A stretch of 46,990 nt of DNA from Bacillota bacterium. Lineage in GTDB: Bacteria > Bacillota > Clostridia > Lachnospirales > Lachnospiraceae. Every line of letters starts with the position of its first letter. Position 1 is the stretch's first letter. A model generated the notes under the pieces. That model was not told the origin of the DNA and ran no database searches. It saw nothing but the letters and a program-made list of their open reading frames with translations. The stretch spans positions 1 through 46,990 of the forward strand of contig JAEYPA010000185.1 of assembly GCA_023411225.1 (NCBI GenBank). The letters run 5' to 3'. This document shows positions 9,133-18,307 of the stretch, one piece after another. The position numbers and the translations under genes were made by a program.

Positions 9133-9394
9133 CTATGCACAAATTTAATAATTAGTAGATGTATGGATACAGTATTTGGTAAAATGACAAATACTGTATT
9201 TTTTCGTAAATGTGCATAAAGATATACTTGCATATACTAGATGAGACTGTAGATTTATATAGTTTCTTGTATTTACATTTTATAAAGGAAATGATAAAAT
9301 TGTCCTATATGCTTAAATAATAATGGATGTAATATGCTCATTCATAAAAAACGCAGCAAAAGTACAATGATGGCATTAAAAGGAGTGAATAATA
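9133..9394 (+). other. Intergenic region with a second terminator-like hairpin
   Basis: This 262-base stretch between the ugpC terminator and the PucR-type gene has no credible gene. At 9167-9204 there is a second perfect stem (ATACAGTATTTG with CAAATACTGTAT) followed by six T residues, so readthrough should be blocked twice. The remainder is AT-rich and must hold the promoter of the regulator/ftsEX cluster, but I see no clear -35/-10 pair. Confidence 0.6.
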
Positions 9395-10483
9395 ATGATA
9401 TCAAATCAGATTCTTCAGAATACCATTGAAGGACTCAAAGGAATAACTAGAATTGATATATGTGTAATGGATACTGAGGGAAAGACGTTAGCCTCAACAA
9501 TAAATAATGCTGAGGATTATGAAAGTGCTGTTCTCACATTTGTAGATTCACCGGCAGATAGCCAGGTAGTCCAGGGGTTTCAGTTTTTTAAGGTATTTGA
9601 CGAACACCAATTAGAATATGTAATCCTAGTTAAGGGTGACAGTGATGATGTTTATATGGTAGGTAAGATAGCTGCGTTTCAGATACAAAACCTTTTAGTT
9701 GCCTATAAAGAGCGTTATGATAAAGATAACTTTATTAAAAATCTGCTGTTAGACAATCTGCTTTTGGTTGATATCTATAACCGTGCGAAGAAACTTCATA
9801 TTGATACTGAGGTGAGAAGAGTAGTATTTCTTATCGAAACAAAAAATGAGAAGGATGGTAATGCGTTAGAGACGGTTCGTAGTTTGTTTTCAGGAAAAAC
9901 TAAGGACTTTATTACAGCAGTTGATGAGAAAAACATCATTTTAGTAAAGGAATTGAAACAGAATGAGACCTATGATGATCTTAGCAAAACAGCTAAAGTA
10001 GTTCTCGATATGTTAAATACTGAGGCAATGACCAATGCCCACGTTTCCTATGGTACTATTGTGAATGAGATTAAAGACGTATCCCGTTCTTATAAGGAAG
10101 CAAAGATGGCACTGGATGTAGGTAAGATCTTTTACAGTAATCGCAATGTAGTTGCTTATAATAACCTGGGAATCGGACGTCTGATCTATCAGCTTCCAAT
10201 GCCTTTGTGCAAGATGTTCATCAAAGAAATCTTTGAAGGCAAGTCTCCAGATGAATTCGATGAAGAAACCCTTACGACGATAAACAAATTTTTCGAAAAT
10301 AGCTTAAATGTTTCGGAAACTTCCAGACAATTATACATTCATCGTAACACGTTGGTATATCGTTTGGATAAATTACAGAAGAGTACCAATTTGGATCTTC
10401 GGGTATTTGAGGACGCCATTACATTTAAGATTGCCTTAATGGTTGTAAAATATATGAAGTATATGGAGAGTTTAGATTACTAG
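9395..10483 (+). CDS. PucR/CdaR-type transcriptional regulator
   Basis: The protein is about 362 residues. The N-terminal region (about 1-125) resembles the sugar-diacid-recognition/sensor module of CdaR-type proteins (NQILQNTIEGL, GKTLAST, VDSPADSQVVQGFQFFKV). A middle GGDEF-like fold covers roughly 130-265. The C-terminal PucR-type helix-turn-helix has the typical LNVSETSRQLYIHRNTLVYR near residue 308, ending with an EDAITFKIAL helix. CdaR regulators respond to sugar acids or related metabolites, but the ligand here is unknown. The ribosome binding site AAAGGAG is well placed. It is directly followed by ftsE with a very small gap, so it may be cotranscribed with the division genes. Confidence 0.78.
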   Translation: MISNQILQNTIEGLKGITRIDICVMDTEGKTLASTINNAEDYESAVLTFVDSPADSQVVQGFQFFKVFDEHQLEYVILVKGDSDDVYMVGKIAAFQIQNLLVAYKERYDKDNFIKNLLLDNLLLVDIYNRAKKLHIDTEVRRVVFLIETKNEKDGNALETVRSLFSGKTKDFITAVDEKNIILVKELKQNETYDDLSKTAKVVLDMLNTEAMTNAHVSYGTIVNEIKDVSRSYKEAKMALDVGKIFYSNRNVVAYNNLGIGRLIYQLPMPLCKMFIKEIFEGKSPDEFDEETLTTINKFFENSLNVSETSRQLYIHRNTLVYRLDKLQKSTNLDLRVFEDAITFKIALMVVKYMKYMESLDY

Positions 10484-10519
10484 TTGACAAAATGTTTATA
10501 CATCAGGAGAAGTTATGCT

Positions 10520-11281
10520 ATGCCTAATAAATTGACGCTTCATGATATTACAAAAGAGAAAAATAAAACCAATAAAGAAGATAAAAACAATGAACCAACC
10601 ATTATGCTGAAGGATGTCCACAAGGACTATCCTTCAGGCACTCATGCTCTAAGGGGGGTTGATTTAACAATCAACAAAGGGGAATTTGTATTTATTGTGG
10701 GAAGTAGTGGTTCTGGTAAATCCACATTTATTAAAGTTTTATTGAAAGAAATTGAAGTCAGTCGCGGGTCTGTCTATGTCAATGGTTTTTATGTACATAG
10801 AATTGACCGCAAACACATACCAAAATTACGACGGACTATGGGTGTTGTATTTCAGAATTTTCGCTTGTTAAAGGATCGTAATGTATATGAAAACATTGCG
10901 TTCGCTCAAAAGGCCGTCGGAGTTGCATCTTTAAAGATAAAACAAAGAGTACCTGAGGTACTGTCTATGGTAGGACTATTGGACAAGATGAAGGCTAGAC
11001 CTTCCGAGCTTTCTGGTGGAGAGCAACAAAGAGTGGCAATAGCCCGAGCTTTAGTTAACAAACCAAAGCTGATTTTGGCTGATGAGCCTACTGGTAATCT
11101 CGATCCTAAGAATTCTTGGGAGATAATGAAACTTCTTGAAGAGATAAATCGTATGGGAACAACGGTAGTTGTGGTTACCCATAATAAAGAAATTGTAGAT
11201 GCAATGAAGAAGCGTGTTATTACCTTGGAAAAGGGACACATTGTAAGTGATGAGGTCAAAGGAGGGTATACACGTGATTAA
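10520..11281 (+). CDS. ftsE: Cell division ATP-binding protein FtsE
   Basis: This ABC ATPase works with FtsX to switch on cell-wall hydrolysis at the division site. It shows YPSGTHALRGVDLTINKGEF, Walker A GSSGSGKST, Q-loop VFQNFRLL, signature LSGGEQQRVAIARALVNKP, and the FtsE-typical Walker B LILADEPTGNLDPKNSW. Start 10520 (MPNKLTLHD) is chosen because AGGAGA lies nine bases upstream. It carries an N-terminal lysine/asparagine-rich extension of about 25 residues before the ATPase core, longer than most FtsE proteins. The stop overlaps the GTG start of ftsX by eight bases, showing coupling. Confidence 0.93.
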   Translation: MPNKLTLHDITKEKNKTNKEDKNNEPTIMLKDVHKDYPSGTHALRGVDLTINKGEFVFIVGSSGSGKSTFIKVLLKEIEVSRGSVYVNGFYVHRIDRKHIPKLRRTMGVVFQNFRLLKDRNVYENIAFAQKAVGVASLKIKQRVPEVLSMVGLLDKMKARPSELSGGEQQRVAIARALVNKPKLILADEPTGNLDPKNSWEIMKLLEEINRMGTTVVVVTHNKEIVDAMKKRVITLEKGHIVSDEVKGGYTRD

Positions 11282-12173
11282 TATAGGAACAATCCAACAT
11301 GGGTTTAAACAGGGCGCCAAAAATCTGAAACGTAATGGAAAGTTTTCCATTGCTTCCATTTGCACCATGGCCGCCTGTTTGTTTTTAGTGGGATTATTTT
11401 ATTTTATACTTACAAACTTGGAATATAACATTACCCTCAAAGAAAGTGATATTGGAATCACGGTTCTATTTGATGAGGGAACTTCTGAAGATAGGATAAA
11501 AGAAATTGGAAATATCATAAAAAAGAATATTTCTGATATTGATACAATGGAATATTGCTCTGCTGAGGAAGCATGGGATAAATTCCAAAAAAAATTAAAA
11601 CCAGAGATGGTAGAAACTTTTGGGGAAGATAATCCTTTGAAGGATTCTGCTTATTATTTCATTACAATGAAGACTATAGCGAAGCAAGACAGTGCAGTTA
11701 GCTATATTGAGACCATTGACGGGGTACGATCAGTTCAGCATTCTGATAAGGTAGCTGATGTTTTTGGCAGCTTCAATAAGTTTATTGGTATCTTTTCTGG
11801 GGGAATTATCGTTATTTTGTTATTAATCTCGATTTTCCTTATTAATATTACGGTATCAATGGGAATTACAGTACGACGTGAAGAAATATCCATTATGAAG
11901 TTAATAGGAGCAACGGATTTCTTTATTCGTGGACCATTTATTATAGAGGGAGTTTTATTAGGCTTTTTTGGAGCTTGTATACCTCTGGCAGCACTTTTTG
12001 TACTCTATGAGAGAATTATGAACTTTGTGGATGGCAAATTTTCTGCTCTCTCCCTGCAGTTTCTGTCTCTAGGAAAAATTTATATGGGTTTGGTTCCTAT
12101 TTGCATCAGTATTGGTGTAGGAATCGGATTAATAGGAAGCTATTTAACCGTAAGGAAACATTTAAGACATTAG
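11274..12173 (+). CDS. ftsX: Cell division membrane protein FtsX
   Basis: The protein is about 299 residues and is the membrane partner of FtsE. After a short basic N-terminus it has one membrane helix (IASICTMAACLFLVGLFYFI, about residues 28-47). An extracellular domain of roughly 115 residues contains the usual EYCSAEEAWDKFQKKL and NPLKDSAYYFITMKT elements. Three further helices follow, with ISIMKLIGATDFFIRGPFIIEG between them, the most conserved FtsX stretch. The start is a GTG at 11274 with GGAGGG upstream, overlapping ftsE. The extracellular loop is expected to contact the coiled-coil hydrolase encoded next. Confidence 0.93.
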   Translation: MINIGTIQHGFKQGAKNLKRNGKFSIASICTMAACLFLVGLFYFILTNLEYNITLKESDIGITVLFDEGTSEDRIKEIGNIIKKNISDIDTMEYCSAEEAWDKFQKKLKPEMVETFGEDNPLKDSAYYFITMKTIAKQDSAVSYIETIDGVRSVQHSDKVADVFGSFNKFIGIFSGGIIVILLLISIFLINITVSMGITVRREEISIMKLIGATDFFIRGPFIIEGVLLGFFGACIPLAALFVLYERIMNFVDGKFSALSLQFLSLGKIYMGLVPICISIGVGIGLIGSYLTVRKHLRH

Positions 12174-12213
12174 GATTGAATGACAGAAGTCTCACACAGA
12201 AAAGAGGATGGAA

Positions 12214-13572
12214 ATGAAAAAAGTAATGAAAAGAATATTCATAATAGCAACATGTGCTTTCCTTGCTGGAAGTATTTCCTTTGGCGCATATGCCAGCGAT
12301 CTTGAGGGTGCCAAGGGACAGTTGTCTAGTATGGAAAAGAAGAAAAAAGCAATGGAGGATAAGATTGCTGCCTTAGAGAAGGAAAAGGGTAACATCTCAG
12401 CCTACATAGAGAAGTTAGATAAACAAACGGCAGAATTGGATGAACAGATTACAACCCTTAATGAGCAGATTAAAGAAACCTCCACACTTCTTAAGAAAAC
12501 TCGGACGGAGCTTAGCAATGCTCAGAACACTCAACAGAAACAATATGACATTATGAAAGCTCGTGTAAAATATGTATTTGAAAATGGAAGTAATGATTAC
12601 CTTACTATGTTGCTGGAATCCTCTTCTTTAGAGGATCTGTTAAATAATGCGGAATACATATCCAAGATTTCTGAATATGATCAGGGACTTTACACTCGTT
12701 ACGATGAAACTAGACGTAAGATTGAAAAGAAAGAAGCTGAAGTTAGTGAAAACTTGGATAAGCTTAACAATCTACAACAGGATCTTCAGATACAGAAGGA
12801 TGGATTAGATACTATGCTAGCTAATAAGCAGAAGGAAGTTAAGGCTTATGAGGACAATATTACATCCAATCAAGCCTCTGTCAATGCTTATTCAAAAGAA
12901 ATTGAAAAACAGGAGCAACAGGTACAGGCATTAATTGATGCTGAGAAGAAGCGTCAAGAGGAGCTAAGAAAGAAACAGGAAGCAGAAAAGAAACGTAGAG
13001 AAGAAGAGAAGAGAAGACAGGAAGAAGAGAAGAAAAGACAAGAAGAAGAGAAGAAAAGGCAAGAGCAACAACAGAGTGGTAACAATAATAACAATAATAA
13101 CAATAATAATAACAACGGTGGTTCTGATGGGAGCAACTCTAATAACAACGATAATGAAGATAGAACCGAACCAAGCGGTAAATTATCTTTCAGGTGGCCT
13201 TTAAGAGTGTCAGGTAGAATCACATCTCGGTTTGGATATCGAAGTGACCCATTTACTGGAGAACGGAGCTATCACAATGGTCTGGATATTGCAGCTCCAA
13301 AGGGAACTCCAATTCTAGCGGCAGAAGATGGTGTTGTAATTGATGCATCCTATCAATCAGCTATGGGAAACCATGTGGTGATTTATCACAACTCCAGTTA
13401 TTCTACTATATACATGCATGCCTCAGCGCTAATGGTCTCTACAGGTGATAAAGTATCCGAAGGACAAGTTATAGCACTGGTTGGCTCCACAGGACGCTCT
13501 CAAGGGAATCATCTGCATTTTACAATCAAATGTAATGGTAGTTATGTGGACCCAGAAAAATATGTCAGATAA
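12214..13572 (+). CDS. Coiled-coil murein hydrolase/activator with M23 (LytM) domain, EnvC-like
   Basis: This secreted protein is about 452 residues. It has a signal peptide (MKKVMKRIFIIATCAFLAG..AYAS), a long coiled coil over about residues 30-245, and a charged KRQEEEKKRQEEE repeat helix to about 285. A flexible linker with twelve consecutive asparagines follows. The C-terminal M23 peptidase domain has HNGLDIAAPKGTP for the zinc-binding HxxxD and HLHFTIKCNG for the HxH motif. Zinc ligands are present, so unlike E. coli EnvC it may be an active endopeptidase. By position behind ftsEX it plays the role of PcsB/CwlO, which have other catalytic domains. Start 12214 is set by AAGAGG. It is followed by a secreted S41 protease. 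Confidence 0.88.
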   Translation: MKKVMKRIFIIATCAFLAGSISFGAYASDLEGAKGQLSSMEKKKKAMEDKIAALEKEKGNISAYIEKLDKQTAELDEQITTLNEQIKETSTLLKKTRTELSNAQNTQQKQYDIMKARVKYVFENGSNDYLTMLLESSSLEDLLNNAEYISKISEYDQGLYTRYDETRRKIEKKEAEVSENLDKLNNLQQDLQIQKDGLDTMLANKQKEVKAYEDNITSNQASVNAYSKEIEKQEQQVQALIDAEKKRQEELRKKQEAEKKRREEEKRRQEEEKKRQEEEKKRQEQQQSGNNNNNNNNNNNNGGSDGSNSNNNDNEDRTEPSGKLSFRWPLRVSGRITSRFGYRSDPFTGERSYHNGLDIAAPKGTPILAAEDGVVIDASYQSAMGNHVVIYHNSSYSTIYMHASALMVSTGDKVSEGQVIALVGSTGRSQGNHLHFTIKCNGSYVDPEKYVR

Positions 13573-13667
13573 ACGAAAATGCATAGTACTTGGAATACGA
13601 TAAAGAAAATAGTCATAATATATATAGATGGGGCTCAGTAGAAATAATTAGCAGAAAGGAAGTTGCT

Positions 13668-14975
13668 ATGGACAACAATGGGAACAGCATGGATGAAAAA
13701 AATAATCCATATTTTGATCGTATGCAGGATATAGGGCCGAGTAACCCTTATGAGACCAAAAACCACAGTTTTCGCAGTGGAGTTCTGACGGGGGCTTCTA
13801 TCTGTTGTATTATATTTGTTGTAGCTTTTGCTCTGTGGAGTTTCTTTGGAGGGCTATCTTCTCCAGGAAGTTCTTCTGATATCAAAGGGCAACTTAATTA
13901 CAATGCCATAGAGTCAAAGGTTGATCTTCTAGAAAAGTATATTGGTGATTACTATCTGGAAAATACTGACTCTGTTGAGTTCCAAGAAGGAATTTATAAA
14001 GGGCTGGTAGATAGTTTAAAGGATCCCTATTCAACCTACTATACCAAGCAGGAATATGATGAACTTATGGAATCCACCTCAGGTGAGTACTATGGAATCG
14101 GAGCTTACGTTAATCAGGATCAAAAAACAGGCATTATTACCATCGTAAAGCCTTTTGAAAAGGGACCAGCAGCGAAAGCAGGAATCCTTCCTAATGATGT
14201 GCTTTACTCGGTAGAGGGTGAGTTGGTGACTGGAAAGGATCTAACGGAAGTAGTAAATTCTATGAAGGGCGAGAGAAATACTATTGTTCGTCTGGAGGTT
14301 CTTCGAGGAGGCAGTACCGAGCCAATCTCTGTAGATGTGACCAGGGATAAGATAGAGGTTCCTACCATTACTTATAAAATGATGGAGGATCAGATTGGTT
14401 ATATTCAAGTAACTGAATTTGACCAGGTGACAGCTTCACAGTTTAAAAAAGCTTTGGAAGACCTGAATGGTAAGGGTATGAAAGGCTTGGTAATTGATCT
14501 TCGTAACAATCCTGGTGGGCTATTAGATGTAGTAGTAGACATGCTGGATCAAATGGTAGGCAAAGGTATGCTTGTTTATACCAAGGATAAAAATGGGGAA
14601 GGCGACGAGTACAAAGCCAAAAGCGGCAATACGTTCGATAAACCACTTGCTTTGTTGATTAATGGATATAGTGCCAGTGCTTCAGAGGTATTTGCAGGCT
14701 GTATCCAGGATTATGGCCTTGGAACTTTAGTTGGAACCACTAGTTTTGGCAAGGGCATCGTACAGAATATCTACCGATTAGCAGATGGTTCAGCAGTCAA
14801 GTTGACTGTATCCAAATACTATACTCCTAAGGGGCGTAATATCCATGGAACCGGTATTGAACCAGATGTAAAGGTAGAGCTTGACAAAGAGGCACAGAGC
14901 CAACTTTCACTAGACGAAAAATTAGACAATCAGCTTAAGAAGGCTGTTGAAGTAGTGAAAGGGAAGATAAAATAA
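13668..14975 (+). CDS. C-terminal processing serine protease CtpA-like (S41A)
   Basis: The protein is about 435 residues. The cytoplasmic N-terminus is rich in Asn and Asp, then comes one membrane anchor near residues 38-62 (TGASICCIIFVVAFALWSFF). A PDZ domain at about 130-215 contains EYYGIGAYVNQD and GPAAKAGILPNDVL. The S41 domain follows: the nucleophile serine sits in NGYSASASEVFAG and the catalytic lysine in TTSFGKGIVQ. Such proteases trim secreted or envelope proteins from their C-termini; here the neighbouring M23 hydrolase is a natural candidate substrate, which is inference. Start 13668 has AAAGGA upstream, and 95 bases separate it from the hydrolase gene. A terminator follows, closing the cluster. 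Confidence 0.92.
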   Translation: MDNNGNSMDEKNNPYFDRMQDIGPSNPYETKNHSFRSGVLTGASICCIIFVVAFALWSFFGGLSSPGSSSDIKGQLNYNAIESKVDLLEKYIGDYYLENTDSVEFQEGIYKGLVDSLKDPYSTYYTKQEYDELMESTSGEYYGIGAYVNQDQKTGIITIVKPFEKGPAAKAGILPNDVLYSVEGELVTGKDLTEVVNSMKGERNTIVRLEVLRGGSTEPISVDVTRDKIEVPTITYKMMEDQIGYIQVTEFDQVTASQFKKALEDLNGKGMKGLVIDLRNNPGGLLDVVVDMLDQMVGKGMLVYTKDKNGEGDEYKAKSGNTFDKPLALLINGYSASASEVFAGCIQDYGLGTLVGTTSFGKGIVQNIYRLADGSAVKLTVSKYYTPKGRNIHGTGIEPDVKVELDKEAQSQLSLDEKLDNQLKKAVEVVKGKIK

Positions 14976-15011
14976 CTCTTGAGAATTCAAGTTGAAGCTA
15001 GATAGAATAGT

Positions 15012-15055
15012 AAAAGATGGGAAATAGGCATAAACTCCATTTCCTATCTTTTTTT
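15012..15055 (+). terminator. Intrinsic terminator of the ftsEX-ctpA cluster
   Basis: An AAAAGATGGGAAAT / ATTTCCTATCTTTT stem with one G-T pair is followed by a run of T residues. It lies 37 bases after the ctpA stop codon. Confidence 0.85.
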
Positions 15056-15182
15056 AGCTTTAGTCGATAATGCGTCATGTCACATAGAAAAATGTCATTT
15101 GTATATCTTATTATTTTTTATAATAAAAGATAGAATAAAAACAAAAAGAAAATGGACATAGTGTCAGTATAAGGAGGATATG

Positions 15183-16112
15183 ATGATACTTACTGTTACG
15201 TTAAATGCGGCAATTGATAAACGCTATGTTGTTACGAACTTTGAATTAGGAGAAGTAAATCGTGTTAAGGAGTGTGCCTATACCCCAGGAGGAAAAGGAT
15301 TAAATGTGTCAAAACCTGCGTCTATATATGGAGCAGAGGTAGTGGCAACCGGATTTGTGGGAGGACATGCAGGTGACTATATAGCTGAGGCATTAAAGGA
15401 TTTTGGGGTAAAAAGTGATTTTTACCGATTATCTGCTGAAAGCAGAACTTGTATTAATATATGGGATGAATCTAAACAACAGCAAACCGAGTTCCTGGAG
15501 CCTGGATTTACAGTCAGTGACGAAGATTTTAATGAGTTCTTGAAGCACTTTACAAGTCTTGTGATCAAGGCGGATGTAGTTTCCATCTCAGGAAGTGTTC
15601 CAAAAGGGCTAGATGGAACAGCCTATCAAAGGATGATATCCATAGTCAAGCAGCAGGGAAAGCCTGTTATTCTGGATACTAGCGGTGCTCTTCTTGAGCA
15701 GGGAATTAAGTCAGCTCCAACTATGGTAAAGCCTAATATTGATGAGATAAGAATGCTGACAGGCAGTAGATGCGAAACCCGTGAAGAGCTAGTTGAAGCA
15801 GCCAAGAAAATACATAGTCAAGGGGTGGAAGTGGTTGTAATCTCTTTGGGTGCAGATGGCTCCATTGCAGTTACCAAGGATGGAGTATTCAAAGCTAGTG
15901 TGCCAAAAATTGATGCTGTGAATACAGTAGGATGTGGGGATTCCATGACAGCAGGATTTGCTATAGGTTTTGAACAAGGGCTTCCAATTGAGAAAACACA
16001 TCAATTGGCCAGCGCGATATCTGCAGCTGCAGCCTTACGAGAAGAAACAGGATTTTTTGTGAAAGAAGATATGGAGAAGATTTATAAAGAAGTTACAATA
16101 GAAAAATTGTAA
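15183..16112 (+). CDS. 1-phosphofructokinase / PfkB-family sugar kinase
   Basis: This 309-residue ribokinase-fold enzyme is of the hexose-phosphate kinase subgroup: it starts ILTVTLNAAIDKRY, followed by CAYTPGGKGLNVSK. 1-Phosphofructokinases phosphorylate fructose 1-phosphate to fructose 1,6-bisphosphate; tagatose-6-phosphate kinase is the close alternative. The ATP/anion-hole motif near the C-terminus is NTVGCGDSMTAGFA, containing the catalytic Asp (usual form GAGDSM). No fructose PTS or DeoR regulator is adjacent, which makes the exact substrate uncertain. ATG codons occur at 15180 and 15183; the second has better spacing to AAGGAGG. It is flanked by terminators, so it is monocistronic. Confidence 0.8.
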   Translation: MILTVTLNAAIDKRYVVTNFELGEVNRVKECAYTPGGKGLNVSKPASIYGAEVVATGFVGGHAGDYIAEALKDFGVKSDFYRLSAESRTCINIWDESKQQQTEFLEPGFTVSDEDFNEFLKHFTSLVIKADVVSISGSVPKGLDGTAYQRMISIVKQQGKPVILDTSGALLEQGIKSAPTMVKPNIDEIRMLTGSRCETREELVEAAKKIHSQGVEVVVISLGADGSIAVTKDGVFKASVPKIDAVNTVGCGDSMTAGFAIGFEQGLPIEKTHQLASAISAAAALREETGFFVKEDMEKIYKEVTIEKL

Positions 16113-16123
16113 ATGAAAGATAG

Positions 16124-16170
16124 AAGGATAGAAAGTTGGCATAGGAATGTATGACACTTTCTATCCTTTT
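16124..16170 (+). terminator. Intrinsic terminator after the PfkB kinase gene
   Basis: A perfect 13-bp stem, AAGGATAGAAAGT with ACTTTCTATCCTT, is followed by T residues. Confidence 0.9.
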
Positions 16171-16192
16171 TATTTTTACGTCTGTCTCCACT

Positions 16193-16206
16193 CGAACAAA
16201 TATTCG
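16193..16206. promoter_or_regulatory. LexA-like SOS box upstream of uvrBA
   Basis: The palindrome CGAACAAATATTCG fits the Gram-positive LexA/DinR operator pattern CGAAC-N4-GTTCG with one altered base in the inner half-site. It lies about 95-108 bases before the uvrB start and just upstream of a probable promoter, where LexA would repress uvrB-uvrA until DNA damage. This placement is normal for uvrB in Firmicutes. Confidence 0.7.
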
Positions 16207-16214
16207 ATTTTTGA

Positions 16215-16243
16215 TTGTACTTTTGTGGGGTATATGCTATAAT
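16215..16243 (+). promoter_or_regulatory. Probable sigma-A promoter of uvrBA
   Basis: A perfect TATAAT -10 hexamer lies at 16238-16243. A weak -35 (TTGTAC, 16215-16220) sits 17 bases upstream of it. The LexA-like box lies immediately upstream of the -35. Confidence 0.6.
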
Positions 16244-16300
16244 AAATCAGATTTATGCGGATAATATATTCATTAGATGGATGTGTATCGGGAGGTTATT

Positions 16301-18283
16301 ATGGATCATTTTGAACTAGTATCAGAATATGCACCAACTGGGGATCAGCCAGAGGCCATAAAGGAGCTAGTGGCAGGCTTTAAGGAGGGTAACCAGTTTC
16401 AGACTTTGCTTGGTGTAACAGGTTCCGGTAAGACCTTTACCATGGCAAACATCATTCAAGCGCTGAATGTACCTACTCTAATTATAGCGCACAATAAGAC
16501 CTTAGCAGCTCAGCTGTATGGGGAATTTAAAGAATTTTTTCCCCAAAATGCAGTGGAGTATTTTGTAAGTTATTATGATTACTACCAACCGGAGGCATAT
16601 GTGCCTTCAAGTGATACTTATATAGAGAAGGATTCTGACATTAATGAAGAGATTGATAAACTGAGACACTCTGCTACAGCAGCTTTGGCAGAACGTCGAG
16701 ATGTTATTATTGTAGCTAGTGTGTCCTGTATCTATGGGTTGGGTAGTCCAATTGATTATCAGAGCATGGTGCTTTCTGTCAGACCGGGAATGCAAAAGGA
16801 CAGAGATGATGTTATCAGAAAGCTTATAGATATTCAGTACGATCGTAACGATATGGATTTTCATCGCGGTACCTTTCGAGTTCGTGGCGATGTAGTAGAA
16901 GTTTTTCCGGTTAACTCTAGTGAACATGCCTTTCGAATTGAGTTTTTTGGAGATGAGATTGACCGAATTTGTGAGATTGACGTACTGACTGGAGAGGTTC
17001 TTAGTACACTTGAGCATATTGCAGGCTTTCCGGCTTCCCACTATGTAGTACCTCCAGAGAAGATGGCCAAGGCTATTTTGGATATTGGGGAAGAGTTAGA
17101 AGAGAGAGTCCGCTATTTTAAGAGTGAGGACAAGCTGCTTGAGGCACAGCGTATTGCAGAACGTACCAACTTTGACATTGAGATGTTACAGGAGACAGGG
17201 TTTTGCTCCGGTATTGAGAACTATTCCAGAGTGATGGCAGGTTTAGAACCCGGGGCCACACCTCATACCTTAATGGATTATTTTGCAGATGATTTTCTAA
17301 TTATAGTAGATGAATCTCATATTACGATTCCTCAGGTACGAGGTATGTTTTCTGGAGATAGGTCCCGTAAGACTACCTTAGTGGATTATGGTTTCCGTTT
17401 GCCAAGTGCACTAGATAACCGCCCTCTTAATTTTGAAGAATTTGAAAGTAAGATTAATCAGATGTTATTTGTTTCTGCTACACCTAATGTGTACGAGAAG
17501 GAGCATGAGCTACTTCGAGCAGAGCAGATTATTCGCCCAACCGGATTGCTTGATCCGGAGGTATTCGTACGACCGGTGGAAGGTCAAATTGATGATCTGA
17601 TTTCTGAAGTAAATAAAGAGACTGCCAAGAAGAATAAGGTTTTAGTTACCACTTTGACCAAGCGAATGGCAGAGGACTTAACTAATTATATGAAGGAAGT
17701 CGGTATTCGTGTGCGATACCTACATTCAGATATAGATACCTTAGAGCGAGCAGAGATTATTCGGGATATGCGACTGGATGTATTTGACGTGTTGGTAGGA
17801 ATTAACCTTCTAAGAGAAGGTCTAGATATTCCAGAGGTAACTCTTGTAGCTATTATCGATGCTGATAAGGAAGGATTCCTACGTTCAGAGACATCCCTGA
17901 TTCAGACTATTGGTCGTGCTGCTCGTAATGCAGACGGCCGTGTTATTATGTACGCCGATAAGATGACAGATTCTATGCGTAATGCCATTACAGAGACAGA
18001 GCGTAGAAGAAAGATCCAAGATGCCTATAATAAGGAACATGGTATTACTCCAACTACGATTAAGAAGAAGGTCCGTGATTTGATTGCCATTTCTAAGAAG
18101 GCAGAGCAGACTATCAATAAACTAGAGAAAGATCCAGAATCTATGAGCAAGGCGGAATTAGAGACAGTGATTAAGAAAGTTACAAAGCAGATGAACAGTG
18201 CAGCAGCAGACCTTAACTTTGAGCAGGCGGCCATCTTGCGTGACCAGCTGATTGAGCTCCGTAAACTGTTGTCAGAGGACTAA
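16301..18283 (+). CDS. uvrB: Excinuclease ABC subunit B
   Basis: This 660-residue damage-verifying helicase works in nucleotide excision repair. Motifs in order are GDQPEAI (Q motif), Walker A GVTGSGKTF near residue 40, the beta-hairpin YYDYYQPEAYVP near 92, IIVDESHIT near 335, LFVSATP near 395, and RIGRAAR-type motif VI (QTIGRAARNADG). The C-terminal UVR domain (LRDQLIELRKLL) binds UvrC. The start at 16301 is set by GGGAGG and matches the usual UvrB N-terminus HFELVSEY. It is followed by uvrA after a gap of 24 bases, so the two are one operon. Control by the LexA-like box upstream is likely. Confidence 0.97.
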   Translation: MDHFELVSEYAPTGDQPEAIKELVAGFKEGNQFQTLLGVTGSGKTFTMANIIQALNVPTLIIAHNKTLAAQLYGEFKEFFPQNAVEYFVSYYDYYQPEAYVPSSDTYIEKDSDINEEIDKLRHSATAALAERRDVIIVASVSCIYGLGSPIDYQSMVLSVRPGMQKDRDDVIRKLIDIQYDRNDMDFHRGTFRVRGDVVEVFPVNSSEHAFRIEFFGDEIDRICEIDVLTGEVLSTLEHIAGFPASHYVVPPEKMAKAILDIGEELEERVRYFKSEDKLLEAQRIAERTNFDIEMLQETGFCSGIENYSRVMAGLEPGATPHTLMDYFADDFLIIVDESHITIPQVRGMFSGDRSRKTTLVDYGFRLPSALDNRPLNFEEFESKINQMLFVSATPNVYEKEHELLRAEQIIRPTGLLDPEVFVRPVEGQIDDLISEVNKETAKKNKVLVTTLTKRMAEDLTNYMKEVGIRVRYLHSDIDTLERAEIIRDMRLDVFDVLVGINLLREGLDIPEVTLVAIIDADKEGFLRSETSLIQTIGRAARNADGRVIMYADKMTDSMRNAITETERRRKIQDAYNKEHGITPTTIKKKVRDLIAISKKAEQTINKLEKDPESMSKAELETVIKKVTKQMNSAAADLNFEQAAILRDQLIELRKLLSED

Positions 18284-18307
18284 ATATAACGAGAGAGGCT
18301 GTAAACC

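Noticed and set aside
12954..13223. Minus-strand frame with long Leu and Ser runs
   Set aside because: It is the complement of the Asn-run and KRQEEE repeat of the M23 protein; no ribosome binding site.
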